From Caenorhabditis elegans (Eukaryota > Nematoda > Chromadorea > Rhabditida > Rhabditidae): a stretch of DNA of 64,000 bases. Shown one piece after another: positions 46,267 to 59,160 of this stretch (the stretch's first letter is position 1; each line of letters starts with the position of its first letter). Under the pieces are notes generated by a model. It had not been told where the DNA came from. It saw only the letters and a list, made by a program, of their open reading frames with translations, and did not search any database. The stretch lies in NCBI RefSeq assembly GCF_000002985.6, contig NC_003282.8:7750001-7814000 (forward strand), given 5' to 3'. Position numbers and translations under genes: made by a program.

Positions 46267-47191
46267 TTATAATAAATCTTCACCAATCGATACAGTTTTG
46301 CCACAGGGTGATGAACAATTCAAACGTTCGCCGCTTTCACAATGACCACGGACCACACACCGAGACTGACGACAAGCTAAAAATTAAATGAATAATTTAT
46401 TTAGGAAGTATTTGTTGAATAATACGTTTTGATAGAAGATAGAATGTAAGTTATGAGAGTACAAATGAATTGAAGGCGAGCGGATGAGAATATATTATTT
46501 TTGCAAAAAACTCCACCATGGTGACACCGGTGTTTGCGGTCATTTTCGGCGCGAACCAAATTGTTTCAAATTTTATGCATTTTTTCTTCAACATGATTTT
46601 GAAGTATCTTCCTATCCACGAGACTAAAATTTGGAAAATTTTTCACTATTGGACGAGAATTCCTATTAGTGAAGTTTACAACGTAATTAGGAATATTTAA
46701 AAGCAAATTTCTTGCATTTACCTTACCGAAAGTGTTGCAAGTTATAATCTAGTGTACAAAAGAGTATTGAAGCTTTTGAAAATGTAGAAAACATGAATTT
46801 TTGCGCAAAAAAACATTAAAAAGAAAGCAACATCTGAAAACATTTTTATACCGTAACATTTAAAGGCACATAACTAAACATATTTCGGTCTCGTAGCGAA
46901 CGCGCGGAATCCGCCGCGGAGGCGCGAAATTTTGATTTTTTTTCTAGGTTTTGTCCTAAAAATATGAAAATTTTCATTTCTCTTGAATTTTTCTCAATTT
47001 TATGGTGATCCTTTTATTTTCCAGCTATAGATTTTTTTAAATTTTAAATTAGCGATGCCCGAAGTTCTTTAAATTTTTAAAATCTAGTCAATAGTACTAT
47101 TTTCTTCTTCGTGTTATTGATGATTTATTTTCCTTCTTTAATTATTCGCCCGTTTACTACTATTTAAGCTTTCAAATCTCTCATTTTCAGA
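46267..47191. repeat. Divergent intergenic region with a TCTCG repeat fragment
   Basis: Region between the divergent sgo-1 and klp-10 starts. At 46855-46925 is ACATTTAAAGGCACATAAC, followed about 15 bp later by CGGTCTCGTAGCGAACGCGC, another member of the dispersed family. The open frame at 46518-46700 shows no family resemblance. Confidence 0.5.
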
Positions 47192-50100
47192 ATGTCGCAG
47201 TACATCAAGTGCTACGGCAGGGTACGCCCGTCGGCACGGCTTGGAGCATCTTCCGAATCTCTCGTTGTGGGAGGACGCGTTGTTACGATTGATACTGATA
47301 ATGGATCCAAAAGATATGAGCTTCATCATATCTTTGATAGCTCTTCATCACAAGAGGACGTCTTTGGAACAGTCGCGAAGAAGATTGTCGAGGATTGTGT
47401 GGAAGGCTATAATGGGACCGTGTTCGCCTACGGACAGACAGGGTAAGTGCTTCCAGTTTAGTTTGAGAAATGAAAGTTCGATTTTCAGATCTGGAAAAAC
47501 CCATACAATGCTTGGTCCCTGCGATTCATGGACTGACCCAGAACTTATGGGGCTCATTCCTCGATCAGTGGAACACGTTTTCCAGCATCTGGACACGAAG
47601 GCTAAAAAGTGTCAAAAGTTGACGTTCTCCGTTTCTGTTGAGTTTGTTGAACTCTACAACGAAGTCATCTACGACCTTCTCAATGCGAAGAACAAAGTTC
47701 AACTCAGAGATTCGGGAAAAGACATTCAGCTTGTTGGAGCGTTGCCGAAAAACGTTGATAACCCGCTCGACTTGATGCATTTGGTCCAAAAAGGTTGGCA
47801 GGAAAGAAGCACTGGCTCGACTGCAATGAATGCCGAATCACACGCGCTGCTGATCATCAGGATCAAAACGCAGGAGCGAACAGGAGAGCTAGTCAAGGAA
47901 AGGTCATCTATCCTGAACCTTGTTGACTTGGCGGGATCGGAGCGTCAGACGCATACAAAATCAAGCGGAGATCGACTGAAAGAAGCGACAAATATCAACT
48001 CATCTCTGACAGTGCTCGGCCGTTGCATCCGTCTTCTCGCCGATCCTTCGAAAGCTAAAGGACACGTTCCATACCGCGATTCTCATCTCACTCATATTCT
48101 GAAGAACTCGCTTGGTGGCAATTCGAAGACGGCTGTTATCGTTAATATGCACCCGGATCGTGATTTTGCACAGGAAAGCAACTCCACCTTGATGTTCGCT
48201 CAGTCGTGCACGATGATCATGAACATTGCCACCCGAAATGAAGTTATGACCGGCGACCAGGAGAGCAGCTACAAAAAAGCTATCCAACAACTGCGCCAAG
48301 AGAAACGCGGGAAAAGGTTCGGACGGAATTCGCATCACAGTTGGACGAAGCCGAAGTTGAACAACTTCGACTGAAGACAGAAAACAACTCATTGAGATTA
48401 GAAAACGTCGATCTTCGTGCAAAGTATGACTTTGCTCTTCTGAAGTACACGATCGGATCAGAAAACGAACAGATTGTGAACGAGTTCAAGAAGATCATCA
48501 GTGAATTCAGTACCGCAAATAGCAGTTCTACATTCGAATGCATAGCTCTGAAGAATCAAACGGTATGTTAATTATTCTCATCATTTTGTGTAAATATGAC
48601 AATTTTCAGCTCCAATTGGAGATCGATGCCAGCGAGAAGCGATATCAAGAGCTGCAAAAGGAGACAAGTGCTCTGCGAAATCGCTATCAGGAAAATCTGG
48701 ATGCGACAATCCTGATGCAAACACCGTCGGCAAAGGAGAGGAGGAGCAGTTCGAGACCCAAACGCCGGGAGACCCAATACAGACCTTCACCTGCACGAAT
48801 GGCTTTGTTCGCTGAAGTCGAAACCTCGGAGGATGCCGTGCTCGACTTGCAATGTCAAAACGAGAAGCTCTGCTGTGAACTGAGCTCATTGAAAGACAAG
48901 CACGAAGAGGCAACGTCGAAGTCAACCGAGACGGAACGATTGCTCCAGGGAGAAATTGTCGCATTGCAAAAAGAGTAAGAATTATTTGATTTATATATCT
49001 TATGTTTTCCCTATTTTTAGAGTTTCCATTGTATCCGAGAGTCTGAGGAAGTCCGAAGCAGTGGCCGAGGGATACAAGGAGAAAGTGGCAGCAAACAACT
49101 TAACACTAGATAAGTTGCTTCTCCATATTGATGCTTCGAGAAAACGCATTGCTGAACTCGAGTTGAGCAGCAAGGAAAGTGAAAATCGATCCAGCGAAGA
49201 ATTGGAGGGTAAAATTTAATTTTTAATATTACTCAGTTTTTTCGGTTCTTGTTTCAGATCAACGGCTGTATTACGTCTCCATGATTGAAGATCTCGAAAA
49301 AATCTGTCGAGTATGCTGCTCTTCGTGAGGAGTTGAATCAACAGACGATGTCTTCAAATTCACTCCAAGTTCAAGTCGACGAGCTCCAACTCTCAAATGC
49401 CACAATCAAGAAGCTTAACGCTGATCTAAGCACCAAAGCCGGCCTCATTCGATCTCTCGAGGATTCCATCGAGAAAAAGTCTCAGATGATCACTCGGCTG
49501 GAAGAGCAGGCCGTCCTTGATAGCTCCGAGTTGAGCTCTACTAAGCGTCAACTGGAGCATTCAAGGCTGGAAGCGATTCAGTGGAGGGTTCGTCAATAAG
49601 TGAAATATTAGAGTTGTGTATTTATATAATTTACAGAAAATTTCCGATGAGACCACTTCTGCCATGCAAACACAGCTCAAAGATCATCAAACGGATATTG
49701 ATCAATGCAGGCACAAGAAGAAATCGGAGATTCAATCAATGCAACTCTCGCTGGACAATGCGAACGCTAGAGTGAAGGAATCCGAAGCCATGATGAAAAA
49801 AACTTCAGGATGACGAGAAACAGAAGTTAAACATGAAAATATCTGAAATTGAAAACACCTTCAAAGAGAAACTTTCCGTTAGCTTGAAAAAACAAGAAGA
49901 CACCATTCGAAGGCAGAGCCTGGCTGAGAATCAAGGAAAGCTAGAAGTAATGGAAAATATGAATCGCGTGCTTTCTGAGGCAATTGAATCTCTTCAATCG
50001 CAGCATTCCAAGGATACAGAGATCATTAAGGCAGGGCTGCGTACAAAAGGAGATCGGGTAAATCAATGATGGTATAAATAGAAGCTAATTCGATGTTTTC

Positions 50101-50252
50101 AGGTGACTTACGTGGATAATCTTCGCGTCGAGAAGAAAGCTCTCGAAGAAACCGTTTCTCAACTTCGCTCTGAGAATGATAAACTGAAGAAGATCATCAG
50201 AGGAGAATCGACCAATAAGCCAGTGCTTCGCAGTCGGACCACAAAACCATAG
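47192..50252 (+). CDS. klp-10: Kinesin related to KLP-18/KIF15, apparently decaying (frameshifts, damaged switch I)
   Basis: ATG at 47192 follows a TTTTCAG acceptor. Kinesin-12-like motor domain: [12 protein letters not shown]-loop GQTGSGKTHTM (split by an intron at 47442), [13 protein letters not shown], switch [12 protein letters not shown] and [17 protein letters not shown]. Switch I is damaged: NxxSSRSH reads NAESH, three residues short. A coiled-coil tail runs to RTTKP at 50252, for about 930 codons, near the length of KLP-18. The tail changes frame three times: at about 48306-48316, at an A6 run at 49297-49302 and at an A7 run at 49796-49802. Each time the next frame resumes good heptad sequence at once. 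KIF15-type motors act in spindle assembly; this copy probably cannot cycle ATP normally. Genuine mutations or sequencing errors are both possible for the homopolymer sites. Confidence 0.85.
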
Positions 50253-51915
50253 GACAAATCGTCCTAATTAATTTCTGTAAATATTAGCCCCCCCCTGCTT
50301 TCTTTCATATCGAAACCTCACTTTATTTTTACCATTGTCAAAGATTATTTTTTCTCCCCCATATTATTTCAAGTTCTAGTCCCCCCTATTATCATTTTGA
50401 CACTTACATTTTTAGTTAACTTGGAGTAAATTTTAAACTGCTATATTAAAAAACAACTCAACAGTGCTCATCCGACAACAGTGCTTCAATTCTTAATATG
50501 GACTTAAATACGGCTCACTTGTATTGGTTCAACTAGATTTTTAACAGAAAAATATAATCTTCACGGAATATTATCAACGAATATGTACAGTTGTAAAAAG
50601 GATTATTCAGATGTGCCCGTCGCTGAATACTTGTTTAAAAAAATGTATAGTGAGCTCCATGTTTCCGTTGGTTCCTGGTTTCAAACAAAATAGTTTTGTA
50701 ACAATAACATATGAATAGTGGTATTTATTGTTTATATATTTAGTTTAACAGTGGAGAAAACGTTGAAAACTACTCATGGTGCAAAAATGACCGAATAGCA
50801 GGATTTCAAAATTTTTTTTACTGTCAAAAGTGACAATTACTCAGTTTTTGCCATTCGTAATTTTGGAAGTCGACCAAAAAAAATTGTTTTTTTCCTACAT
50901 TTTTTTTCTGTAATTTTGTTTTAATTATTAATATTAAAACATTGTAGGGGTCGAAACATGCGACAATTACTTTCGATTTTCTCAAAAGCTCATATTTTCC
51001 AAAACTTTGACCGGAAATTATGAAAAATCTAAACAAAATTAGTGTTTTATTATGGTATTCGGTCAGTTTGGATCATTATAAGTGTATTCAGACAAAACAT
51101 TGTTAAAGACCACTCAAATGGTACTATAACGACGATGTCAAAGTAAAACATTTCAAAATTAAACAAAAAATTATAGCATCAATTTCTTAGTTTTTACTTC
51201 TCTTTTAGAAAACTATATTTAGCACTGTCGCATAAATGAAAATTCACAAAAAAACCAATGCCAACATGACCAAATATCAAAATTAAAAACCGAAAAATGT
51301 TCTACATTTTTCAGAACTTTAAGCCAAAAATGTGGTAAATTGGCAAACAATCTGGACTCTTGGAAAATTTTTGAGAATTGCTGCAGGTTTGAAAATATGT
51401 TAAAATAATCATTTACTATATTGTGACGTTACACCTACTAAGCCAATCTGTTTTGTTGAAGGGATATTGACTTGGAGTTAGTAGGTGGATATGGTCGGGG
51501 TACTGTAGTGGTACTGTAGGCTGGTTCAGAAATAGTCAGATTATAAAAGAAAACCACGATTTGTTCGACTTTCAAAACTATTATTTTTAAATTTACATTT
51601 TTTTTCTTGGTTAATGTAAATTTCTTGATCTTTTGGAAATTAACCTGAGTTCCCACGGAGAAAAATTATCTGTCCTTGATATCCTTGATATGAGTTTTTA
51701 TTTTCATTAGAGATTGGGCCCAAAGAGGTTGAGTGAAGTAGATCCCGTGTGTGTCTTGACTCGACTTCTTTGAATTCCTTCTATTCACAGATTCAAATGA
51801 AAATTCAACTAAAAAAAAGGAAATACAAATACTTTTATTCGAGACCAAGAAATTTGAAAATTGTTTAAAGAACTATTTTAAAAACTTCTCAATTGATTGA
51901 TATGACCAGGCGAAC
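50253..51915. other. Intergenic region between convergent genes
   Basis: The first ~150 bp is a C/T-rich 3' flank of klp-10 with several runs of five or more C. The rest is AT-rich with homopolymers. The minus-strand open frames at 50824-51036 and 51438-51656 are low-complexity and unlike any family. No RNA gene recognised. Confidence 0.5.
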
Positions 51916-53281
51916 TTAATGAACACATTTTTCATATTTATGCGTGAAATCAGCATGGGCTTTCTTGACTTCCTCGTCGAAGAGCTTCTTTTCCAGGAAA
52001 AAATTCATCATGACTTGGTGAACGAAGAGGTACTGGTGGTCCGTCTGAAGAAAATTTGATTTTTTTTTATAATAGAGCAATAAACAAACTTGAATTGAGT
52101 TGTTGCGTTGCTCACGAATCTTCTGCAAGATCTTGTCGGTTTCTTCAATTTGGTTTCCATTCAGAAGCTGCTCGCACATGTACTCAATCATCACGACTGA
52201 TCCAGTACGACCGATGCCGGCGGAGCAGTGCACAGCAATTGGACCTCTAGAAGAAATATATTGGTTTTTTAAAATAGATTTTCCAACTCAATTTAAAGGT
52301 CGTGCTTTGATCAATAGCTCGATGATAGACAAATCAGCAGGTGGGACACCACGATCCGGCCAATCGATCCAGTGATAGTGGGTTGTCTTTAGAACTTGAC
52401 CTCCAGGACCCTCGATAATGAGCACTGTCTCCTTCACCACTGCTTTCGTGGGCTTGACAAACTTCACCTGAAAATATCTGATGATTATTGTTTGACAATA
52501 TCAATTTACCGTTCCAGATGCCTCGTACTTCACTGTAATCTTCTGATCTTTCTCGTGAAATACCAATTCAGGCTTCTCCTTGGTAGCATAGTACTCGCTG
52601 CACTTCTTGGCTCCCTTCTCCATCAAATTGCATAGCATGAAGATTGCTTCAACACGTTCCTGAATTATTAATATTCTCTAGAGTTTCATAAACAACTACC
52701 AAAATCAAACCTGCAGGCACATGTACCAAAAATCGGCACATGTATTGTCGAGAGGCGCTTGAGCACAGATGAAGCGCTTCGCATTGGCAGGTGTCGAAAC
52801 AAAGTTTGCGTGGATATAGTCGTGTGGCCATGGTGGATGGGCCAACTTGACACGATTGTTGTCGAGACATCCCACGTCTTTGTACCGGTTTTTGTGGTGA
52901 TCCTGGGCCTTTTTGAAGGATTGCATCTTATCAAAGTCGTTGAATCGCTTCATGGCGTTGAATTCGTTTCGAAGGCCAATAGGTCCTTTTTCGAGAGTCG
53001 TCTGCACAAATTGAACAATCTGAAAAAACATTTTGATGTTAAAAAAGATTGGTTTAAAGGAAAATAGAGTAAATTGTACATCACAAGTTTATTATAATAC
53101 CTAAATATGATTTTCTTTCCCCATACCTGTTTCTTTTGCATTTTCTGCCTTTCGTCATTTGTACCTTTTTGGCTCTTCTCCGCCTTTTCTTTACTTTTCA
53201 AATTCGGTAATCTACGTCTCTCTGAAACGTGATAATATTAATTTAAGAGTACACAAACAATTGAAACTCACTTTGTGACAT
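51916..53281 (-). CDS. Cytosolic protein tyrosine phosphatase, active-site residues intact
   Basis: Six or seven exons, about 340 residues. Short start exon (ATGTCACAAA, 53281), then a basic N-terminal segment (RRRLPNLKSKEKAEKSQKG). The PTP domain follows: NRYKDVGCLDNNRVKLA, DYIHANFVSTP, ICAQAPLDNTCADFWYM, WPD loop DWPDRGVPPADLS and P-loop VHCSAGIGRTGSVVMIEYM, with the Q-loop region REQRNNSIQTDHQYLF. All catalytic residues (Asp, Cys, Arg, Gln) are present. It belongs to the large nematode family of small cytosolic PTPs with basic N-termini, many of them expressed in male germline; that expression is inferred. It contrasts with the inactive relative at 13980-17025. I believe this is C33H5.16. 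Confidence 0.9.
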
Positions 53282-53544
53282 TTTTGAAGATTTGATAATT
53301 TAAAAAGCTTCGAAAGTTGTCGAAGTAATTGATAAAAATTGCATAATGATTGGAATTTGAATTGATATTCATTACGGAGGTAGGAAAATTCACGCATTCA
53401 AATAAAAAGTGGAGAGGTCAAAGGCTGTTTCCACGCTTTGAAAACATTTTCTTACGTTGATGATTTGTGAAATAAACTCGAATTTCCAGGTTAATATGTT
53501 TATTTTGTTATAACACCCGATTTATTCAAAGAAAATGTTTAATA

Positions 53545-54660
53545 CAGTGCTCCACATAATGATACGGCCACCCCCAAATTTTGGTACAACTCAAAACTGG
53601 GTTGAGATAGCAAAACATAGTTTCTTGTGAAAATGTTCGCTGTACTGGCTAACTTTCAGATAAGTATTGGAAATATACCTGAACCGTTCGTAAAAAAGAT
53701 AAACCATTTTTTCATGAAAAACCATATTAAAAAATCCACAAAATGATACGGCCACCCTTGGTTTTTGTTTTCTTTTTTCGTTTTCTTTGCAATTTTTTTG
53801 CTAAACGTTAAGTTTCATGTTCGTTTGTGTTTTTACAGCTATGGGTCGTGGAATAACTTCAACTGACTACGAAAAAGGACAAATTGTGCCAAATTATCTC
53901 AAGGCTTCTCGAATCGTCAGATTTTTCGTGATTTGAAACTTTCGAGAGATATGATCACTCGATATGCTTCCAATCCTGCCGCTTATTGCACAAAAAAGTC
54001 TTCTGGTCGCACACCTTTTCTTTCTGTCAGACCCAAGCGAAAAATCGTTCGTCGAGCATCCAATTGAACTTTTTGACTTGCTCGAAAAGTAGGAGCGAGA
54101 TGAACCTGCCAGTGTCTGTTGAGGCCGTACGACATGTTCTTTTGAAGTCTCAGTTTAACAAAAGACGAAAATTAAGAAAGGCTCCATTCATTACCAAAAA
54201 ACCGCCAAAACCGTATTCAGTTTGCTAAAATGAGTCAGGGAACTAACTGAAGACAAGTGAGGATTACGGTATAATCATTCAAGCCCAGTTTTTGGTTTCA
54301 GTTCATCTTTTCTTTTCTCAAAGCGTGCCTAATCACGGTAGTAATCTGGTTCATCACAGTTAAACTTTTTCTCGTCACTGAATGAGAGTATGGATGGAAA
54401 ACGTTGACTAAGAAATGATGTGCCAAAAGTTTTTCATTCTTTGATCCATACCAGATACTATATATATGCTATTGTTTCAATTTCGCTGCTCAGAATCTTG
54501 GTTGTCTTTAGTTTTGACAAAAAGTTGTCAACTGAAATTGTTTTTTTATTCTCCTTAAAATCAACCAAGATATAATCTCATAGAGGGAACAATGGTGGTG
54601 CAGCACTAATAGAGACAATACAGTATTTAGTCTATGTAAGAATTTGGAAGAGTTGGACCA
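53545..54660. mobile_element. Rearranged Tc1/mariner-type transposon relic
   Basis: A TA dinucleotide (53543-53544) is followed by a terminal repeat beginning CAGTGCTCCACATAATGAT; an internal copy of its ATGATACGGCCACCC core is at 53746. A transposase start at 53842 (MGRGITSTDYEKGQIV) breaks after about 30 codons and resumes in another frame (SSGRTPFLSVRPKRKIVR at 53998-54055). Past 54190 a later transposase segment (SDEKKFNCDEPDYYRD, around DE of the DDE core) reads on the minus strand at about 54330-54395. Halves on opposite strands imply an internal inversion. No right terminal repeat was found, so the right border is uncertain. It cannot encode an active transposase. Confidence 0.75.
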
Positions 54661-55064
54661 AACTGTCGACTTCTAATGGGAATAGAATAAGCAAACTTTT
54701 TGGGCAAATTGAGCAAAAGTTATAGTTCTCTGTTTCAGATTTCAAATCATCGTTTTCACGTCGGTGCAGGCATTTAACTAAATGCTTGAGAGTTTTGAAC
54801 TAGTGACATCCAGAACTCAAACTTCTGTAATAAACGTTTCTAACTTTACATTCTAATAATGCTTCTCAGATAATTCCACAGAAAACACACCCCAAAATAT
54901 TTTATACATCGGACGAAACGCTCTCTACAAAATGTTCTTTGAGGAATCCCAGATTAAAGATGTAATCTCCAAAACAGGTGCCTTTGTGTTATCTCATTTT
55001 CATCCAGATTTCCCTTTCCGAAGTACATCGGTCTCGGTCAGTGTACATTTATTTCCACCTGAAA

Positions 55065-57948
55065 ATGTGTCGAAGAAATGTTATTTTAGTTTTTTGCGCA
55101 TCCTTCGCCTTATTCTTTACTTTTATTATTTTTGGTAGATATCCGGGCGGTCGATTTGCCGTTCTTTATGAAAATGCAACTGGACCATCTGAGACACGGC
55201 CATTGAAAGCATTTATATCTTCGTCTTATTTTTATCCAACTTCCAAAAGGTAAATAATTCCAAAAATAACTACTAGTCACAATTCGTCAAAATTAAAAAA
55301 AAAACAACTGAAATAAATAAATATCATCCCACCAATTTCTTAAATTTCTTAAAAACAAAATTTTATTTCTAAGCTTCTGAAAAAACCACAAGGTATTAAA
55401 AACCCTAGGGATTTGTTTAAATACACTCGTGAAATTTAACACGATCAAAAATAAAATAAAAACAATTTAAAGTTTTTAGACAAAAATTTGGTGAATTGCC
55501 CAACTTTCCAACAAAAAAATGTTATTTAAAATTTCGAGCAGCATTGCCGCAGGTTTCACTCCCTATAGTGTTCTAATAGTCAACGCATAGTCAGAATATG
55601 GCAAGCTGCCATTGGCAACCATAGAGACAGCATTTTTTTGGCCGACCAAAAAATTAAGGTTATACCATTTTTTGACTGTAAATAAGTAAGTTTCAAAATA
55701 TTTTTTAAAGTTTTACCACAGTATTTTGGCATTTTATTATAGGAATGCCTTTTAACATTTACAAATACGTAGAAAAGTTCAAATAACATGAAGGCGCTTC
55801 CATAACGCCTCGACAGGGTGAAATTTCTAGTTGTTTTTTAATTTATTTAAAAATCTAAACTAAAATCACCAATTTAATTTCAGTTTGGGTGACAATGCAC
55901 TGGCTCTCGTGATGAGTGTAAATCTTGTACAAACACCAAGTTTTCTCACTCCATACTTCCAAGAAATTGTAATTTCTGCAGAGAATGCAACGTCCAGTGC
56001 TGTAGTGAGTACGCCATTCTTTAGGTAAATGTTTTGAATTTTTTCTTAAAGTTTTCAAATAATTTCAGAATAATTCCCCATGAGCAATGTCAAATTATGA
56101 CCATCTTTGCCACGGCTCAATTATTGCCAAATGTGAAACGAATTCAAATGGTCTCACATGATGGTTTGACCGATGTAAGTATTTTATGATTATTTTAAAA
56201 AAATTAAGAATACAGTGAAATTAGATGTAGTAATTTCATAAATGCAATATAATTTCAGATTCCGTTCTCACCTCCTTCTGCAATAAAACGAGATGTAGTT
56301 ATGTGTATTGCTCCATTATTTGTCAGTGAACAATGGCAAAACTTTTTATTTGCAGTTCATATTTATAAAAAGTAAGTTGATTACTAAAATCTTGCTTGAA
56401 ACTATTTTTTAATTTACTGAAAATTGTTTCCGATTTCTTAGAACGTACGGAAATGTTTTGTCGCCTGCTTCTAGTTTTATCAATAATTCTTTAAAGTAGT
56501 TTCTGTGTTAGGTAGGCATTTATATTAATTCATATTAATTTTCTAAGAATTAACATGCGAATGAAATAAGCATGTCTGTTTGGTTGTAGGCACGTGTGTA
56601 GGCATAGGCAGACCGCCTAGGTAACCAAATTAAAAATAAACAAGCAACTGAACCAGTACTACAATTTTGCCAGTTTCAAAATTAAAAAATATATGTATCT
56701 TCAGATATGGTGGCTTCATGAATTTGTACCTAATCAGCACAATTAATACATTTTTTGCTGTTATGAAAGAATATGAAAAAGAGGTAAGCTAATAATTTTT
56801 TAATTCCATCAATTTTTCTTATTTTAGGGTTACATGAAAGTTCAACCATGGCCAAAAGTGAATTTCCCAGGAGTTCCAATGGATATTGCAGATACACACG
56901 GACAAATTGAATTTAGAAGTCAAACAGCAGCACAAACTGATTGTTTATTACAATACAAGGTTTTATCTAAAACTCTTTTGTTTTAATTATCAACTTGTTC
57001 AGGAATCTGCACAATACCTTGCTTTCTTGGATTTGGACGATGTTCTGATTCCGAGAATAGCTCCGACATATATTGAAGAATTTCAAAGAATTATTAAGGG
57101 AAAGAAACCTTTAGCTTATTTTCTGTATCACAAGGAAAATTACGAAGCTTTTGTGACACCAAATAGCTCTCAATTTTCATTGAAAAATATGTTCGGCAGT
57201 TTGAAATGCAGAAACTTTGTAAGTTTCATAATCTCTTTTATAAAAATATTATTTGGATCAGTGTTAATGTTTCAGAGAGAAACAGGAAAAAGTGTAATTG
57301 ATCCACAAAACGCCAATTACACGTGGCTTCATTATCCACCGGTTCTAGTGAATGGATTGGAAAAATATGAGGTTGAGGAGAATGTGATTACCCATTTGAA
57401 GACAATTAATTGGGTGAGTTTTTAAATCAATGTTTTTCTTTTTTTGTAGTTTTATTAATATGAGTCATGAAACTGTAAGAGTAGTAGAAGCACATAGACA
57501 ACACTTTTCATCAAATCAGAGATATTTTTTTCAGGTTGAAGACGAAGTAAAAACCGGAAATGGCACAATTATTGAGCCAATGTACTATGACAATTCATCT
57601 GCCACAATAATTTCTAGCAAAGATATCAAAGATATTGAAGATGATCTACAAAGAATGAGAAATAAACCAGAAATAAAGAAACTATTCGCAGAACTTCCAA
57701 AAATTCGATACTATTCGGATCTCGTTCTCAAATGCTACAACGAAAAGTTCTATGACTATTTTTATTCAGGAAGATATGAAAAAATCACTTGTCCTGGACC
57801 ACAGTATTGCGATTTCAAGCAGCATCCGGATATCACGTGTATGCGTGTAAATGCAACACATATTGAACGAGAAACGTTGTCTCCAGTCACTTATTATTAT
57901 GCAAAAGATCCTTATTTTACTGATAAAATGGGTTGTTATGCACATTAG
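55065..57948 (+). CDS. GT92 (DUF23) family glycosyltransferase, type II membrane protein
   Basis: ATG at 55065 gives a type II signal-anchor ([20 protein letters not shown]), then eight or nine exons to the stop at 57948, about 480 residues. GT92 features: [59 protein letters not shown], the block [20 protein letters not shown], and the Asp-rich metal-site motif [13 protein letters not shown]. Conserved Cys and NWV-like segments lie C-terminal, and the end is Cys-rich. GT92 includes C. elegans GALT-1, which adds galactose to core fucose; the acceptor here is unknown. The 620 bp intron at 55252-55880 is AT-rich and repeat-like. It follows the transposon relic and precedes the methyltransferase gene on the same strand. 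Confidence 0.86.
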
Positions 57949-59160
57949 AATATGTTTTGATATACATTTGTTTTAGAAATAAAGATTTTATTGAAATGCA
58001 TATTTTTTCAAAAGTCAAAAAAACTTGGGAGATAATTTGGAGATAACATTTTAAGATATATAACCAAATACCAGAACATCTAATGAATAGGCAACAAATG
58101 AAATAATTCTATACAGTAATCTCTAACTCCACATTGTTTGTAATACAGTGGACTTGGGACGTCATTTTTTCCTAAACGCTACGATATTATGGAACCAAAG
58201 AAAATTTGTAAAACTTCGTGTCTCAGAAACAGTAGGGAACGTCATGTTGGATTCCAGTCTTTTGGTAGGATTTCCATAAACAAAATTGGTTTTAAGTTAT
58301 ACGAAAATTCTGTACTTTTCTGGTAGTATTGATACGGTATCCACGACCAGGGAACAAAGGTGATCATGCCAGGCTGAAACTGGAAAATTTCTTATACAGT
58401 ACACAAGTTGCACTATAATTTGGTAATATTTTAATATGCACAGTTGCAAAATGAGAATACTAGATATCACACAGAAAACATGTTGAAGCTTTTGAAAAGT
58501 TATCTGTTCAATCACTTGCCAGATTTGTTACTGAGAAAATATTTTTAAAAATTTGGCATTTTTTGGTCTAACTCGGTATTTCACTGAATGTTGCTAACTG
58601 ATACCTGATTCATTAGCAGAAAATTGAAATCTCTGTCCCAATCTATTAATGTTATAAACAAGAATGTGTACGCAAAAAGAGAATTTCGTAGATCTCATAA
58701 ATCGAGTCTTCTCCACCTAACAAAGAACAATGAGTCCATCATCTACCGTATTTTTGTGTTCTTACCTGATGAGATCAAATCTATTCATCTCATCCTCTAC
58801 AAAACAGAAAAAAACCGATAAAATCTGTGAAGGAAAAGCACGGAGAGAACAACTTCTCCGTAGTTAGCGATGGGGTACGTATAAAAAGAAACAGATTCGA
58901 TCGAAAATCGCCCGAAATCACCTGAAATTCGTTTTTTCCGCTGAATTTGAAAGAGATGAGGATAACTTCAACATTCTACAATTCTTTTAGAGATGGTATG
59001 ATTTATTTTATAACATTCTAGTGGAGAACCCCTTGAAATTTAGTCCTGATAAAAGGTGTTGACACAACTTTTAACACTGAAAACAATAAATCTTAAAGAA
59101 GTTTTTTAAAAATTCGGTGAACTTCTATGTATTTCTGTTTATTTCTTTACAATTTCAGCA
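57949..59160. other. Intergenic region between GT92 and FkbM genes
   Basis: About 1.2 kb. I see no coding exon; the plus-strand frame 58624-58821 has no family resemblance. Probably decayed sequence plus the promoter of the downstream gene. Confidence 0.45.

Noticed and set aside
48316-48341. A 24 bp intron in klp-10 (GTTCGG...ATCACAG) that would bypass the first frameshift
   Set aside because: Far below the minimum intron size in nematodes (about 40 bp); a one-base change explains the frames better.
58624-58821. 65-codon frame between the GT92 and methyltransferase genes
   Set aside because: Basic, without domain signature, and no splice partners seen.
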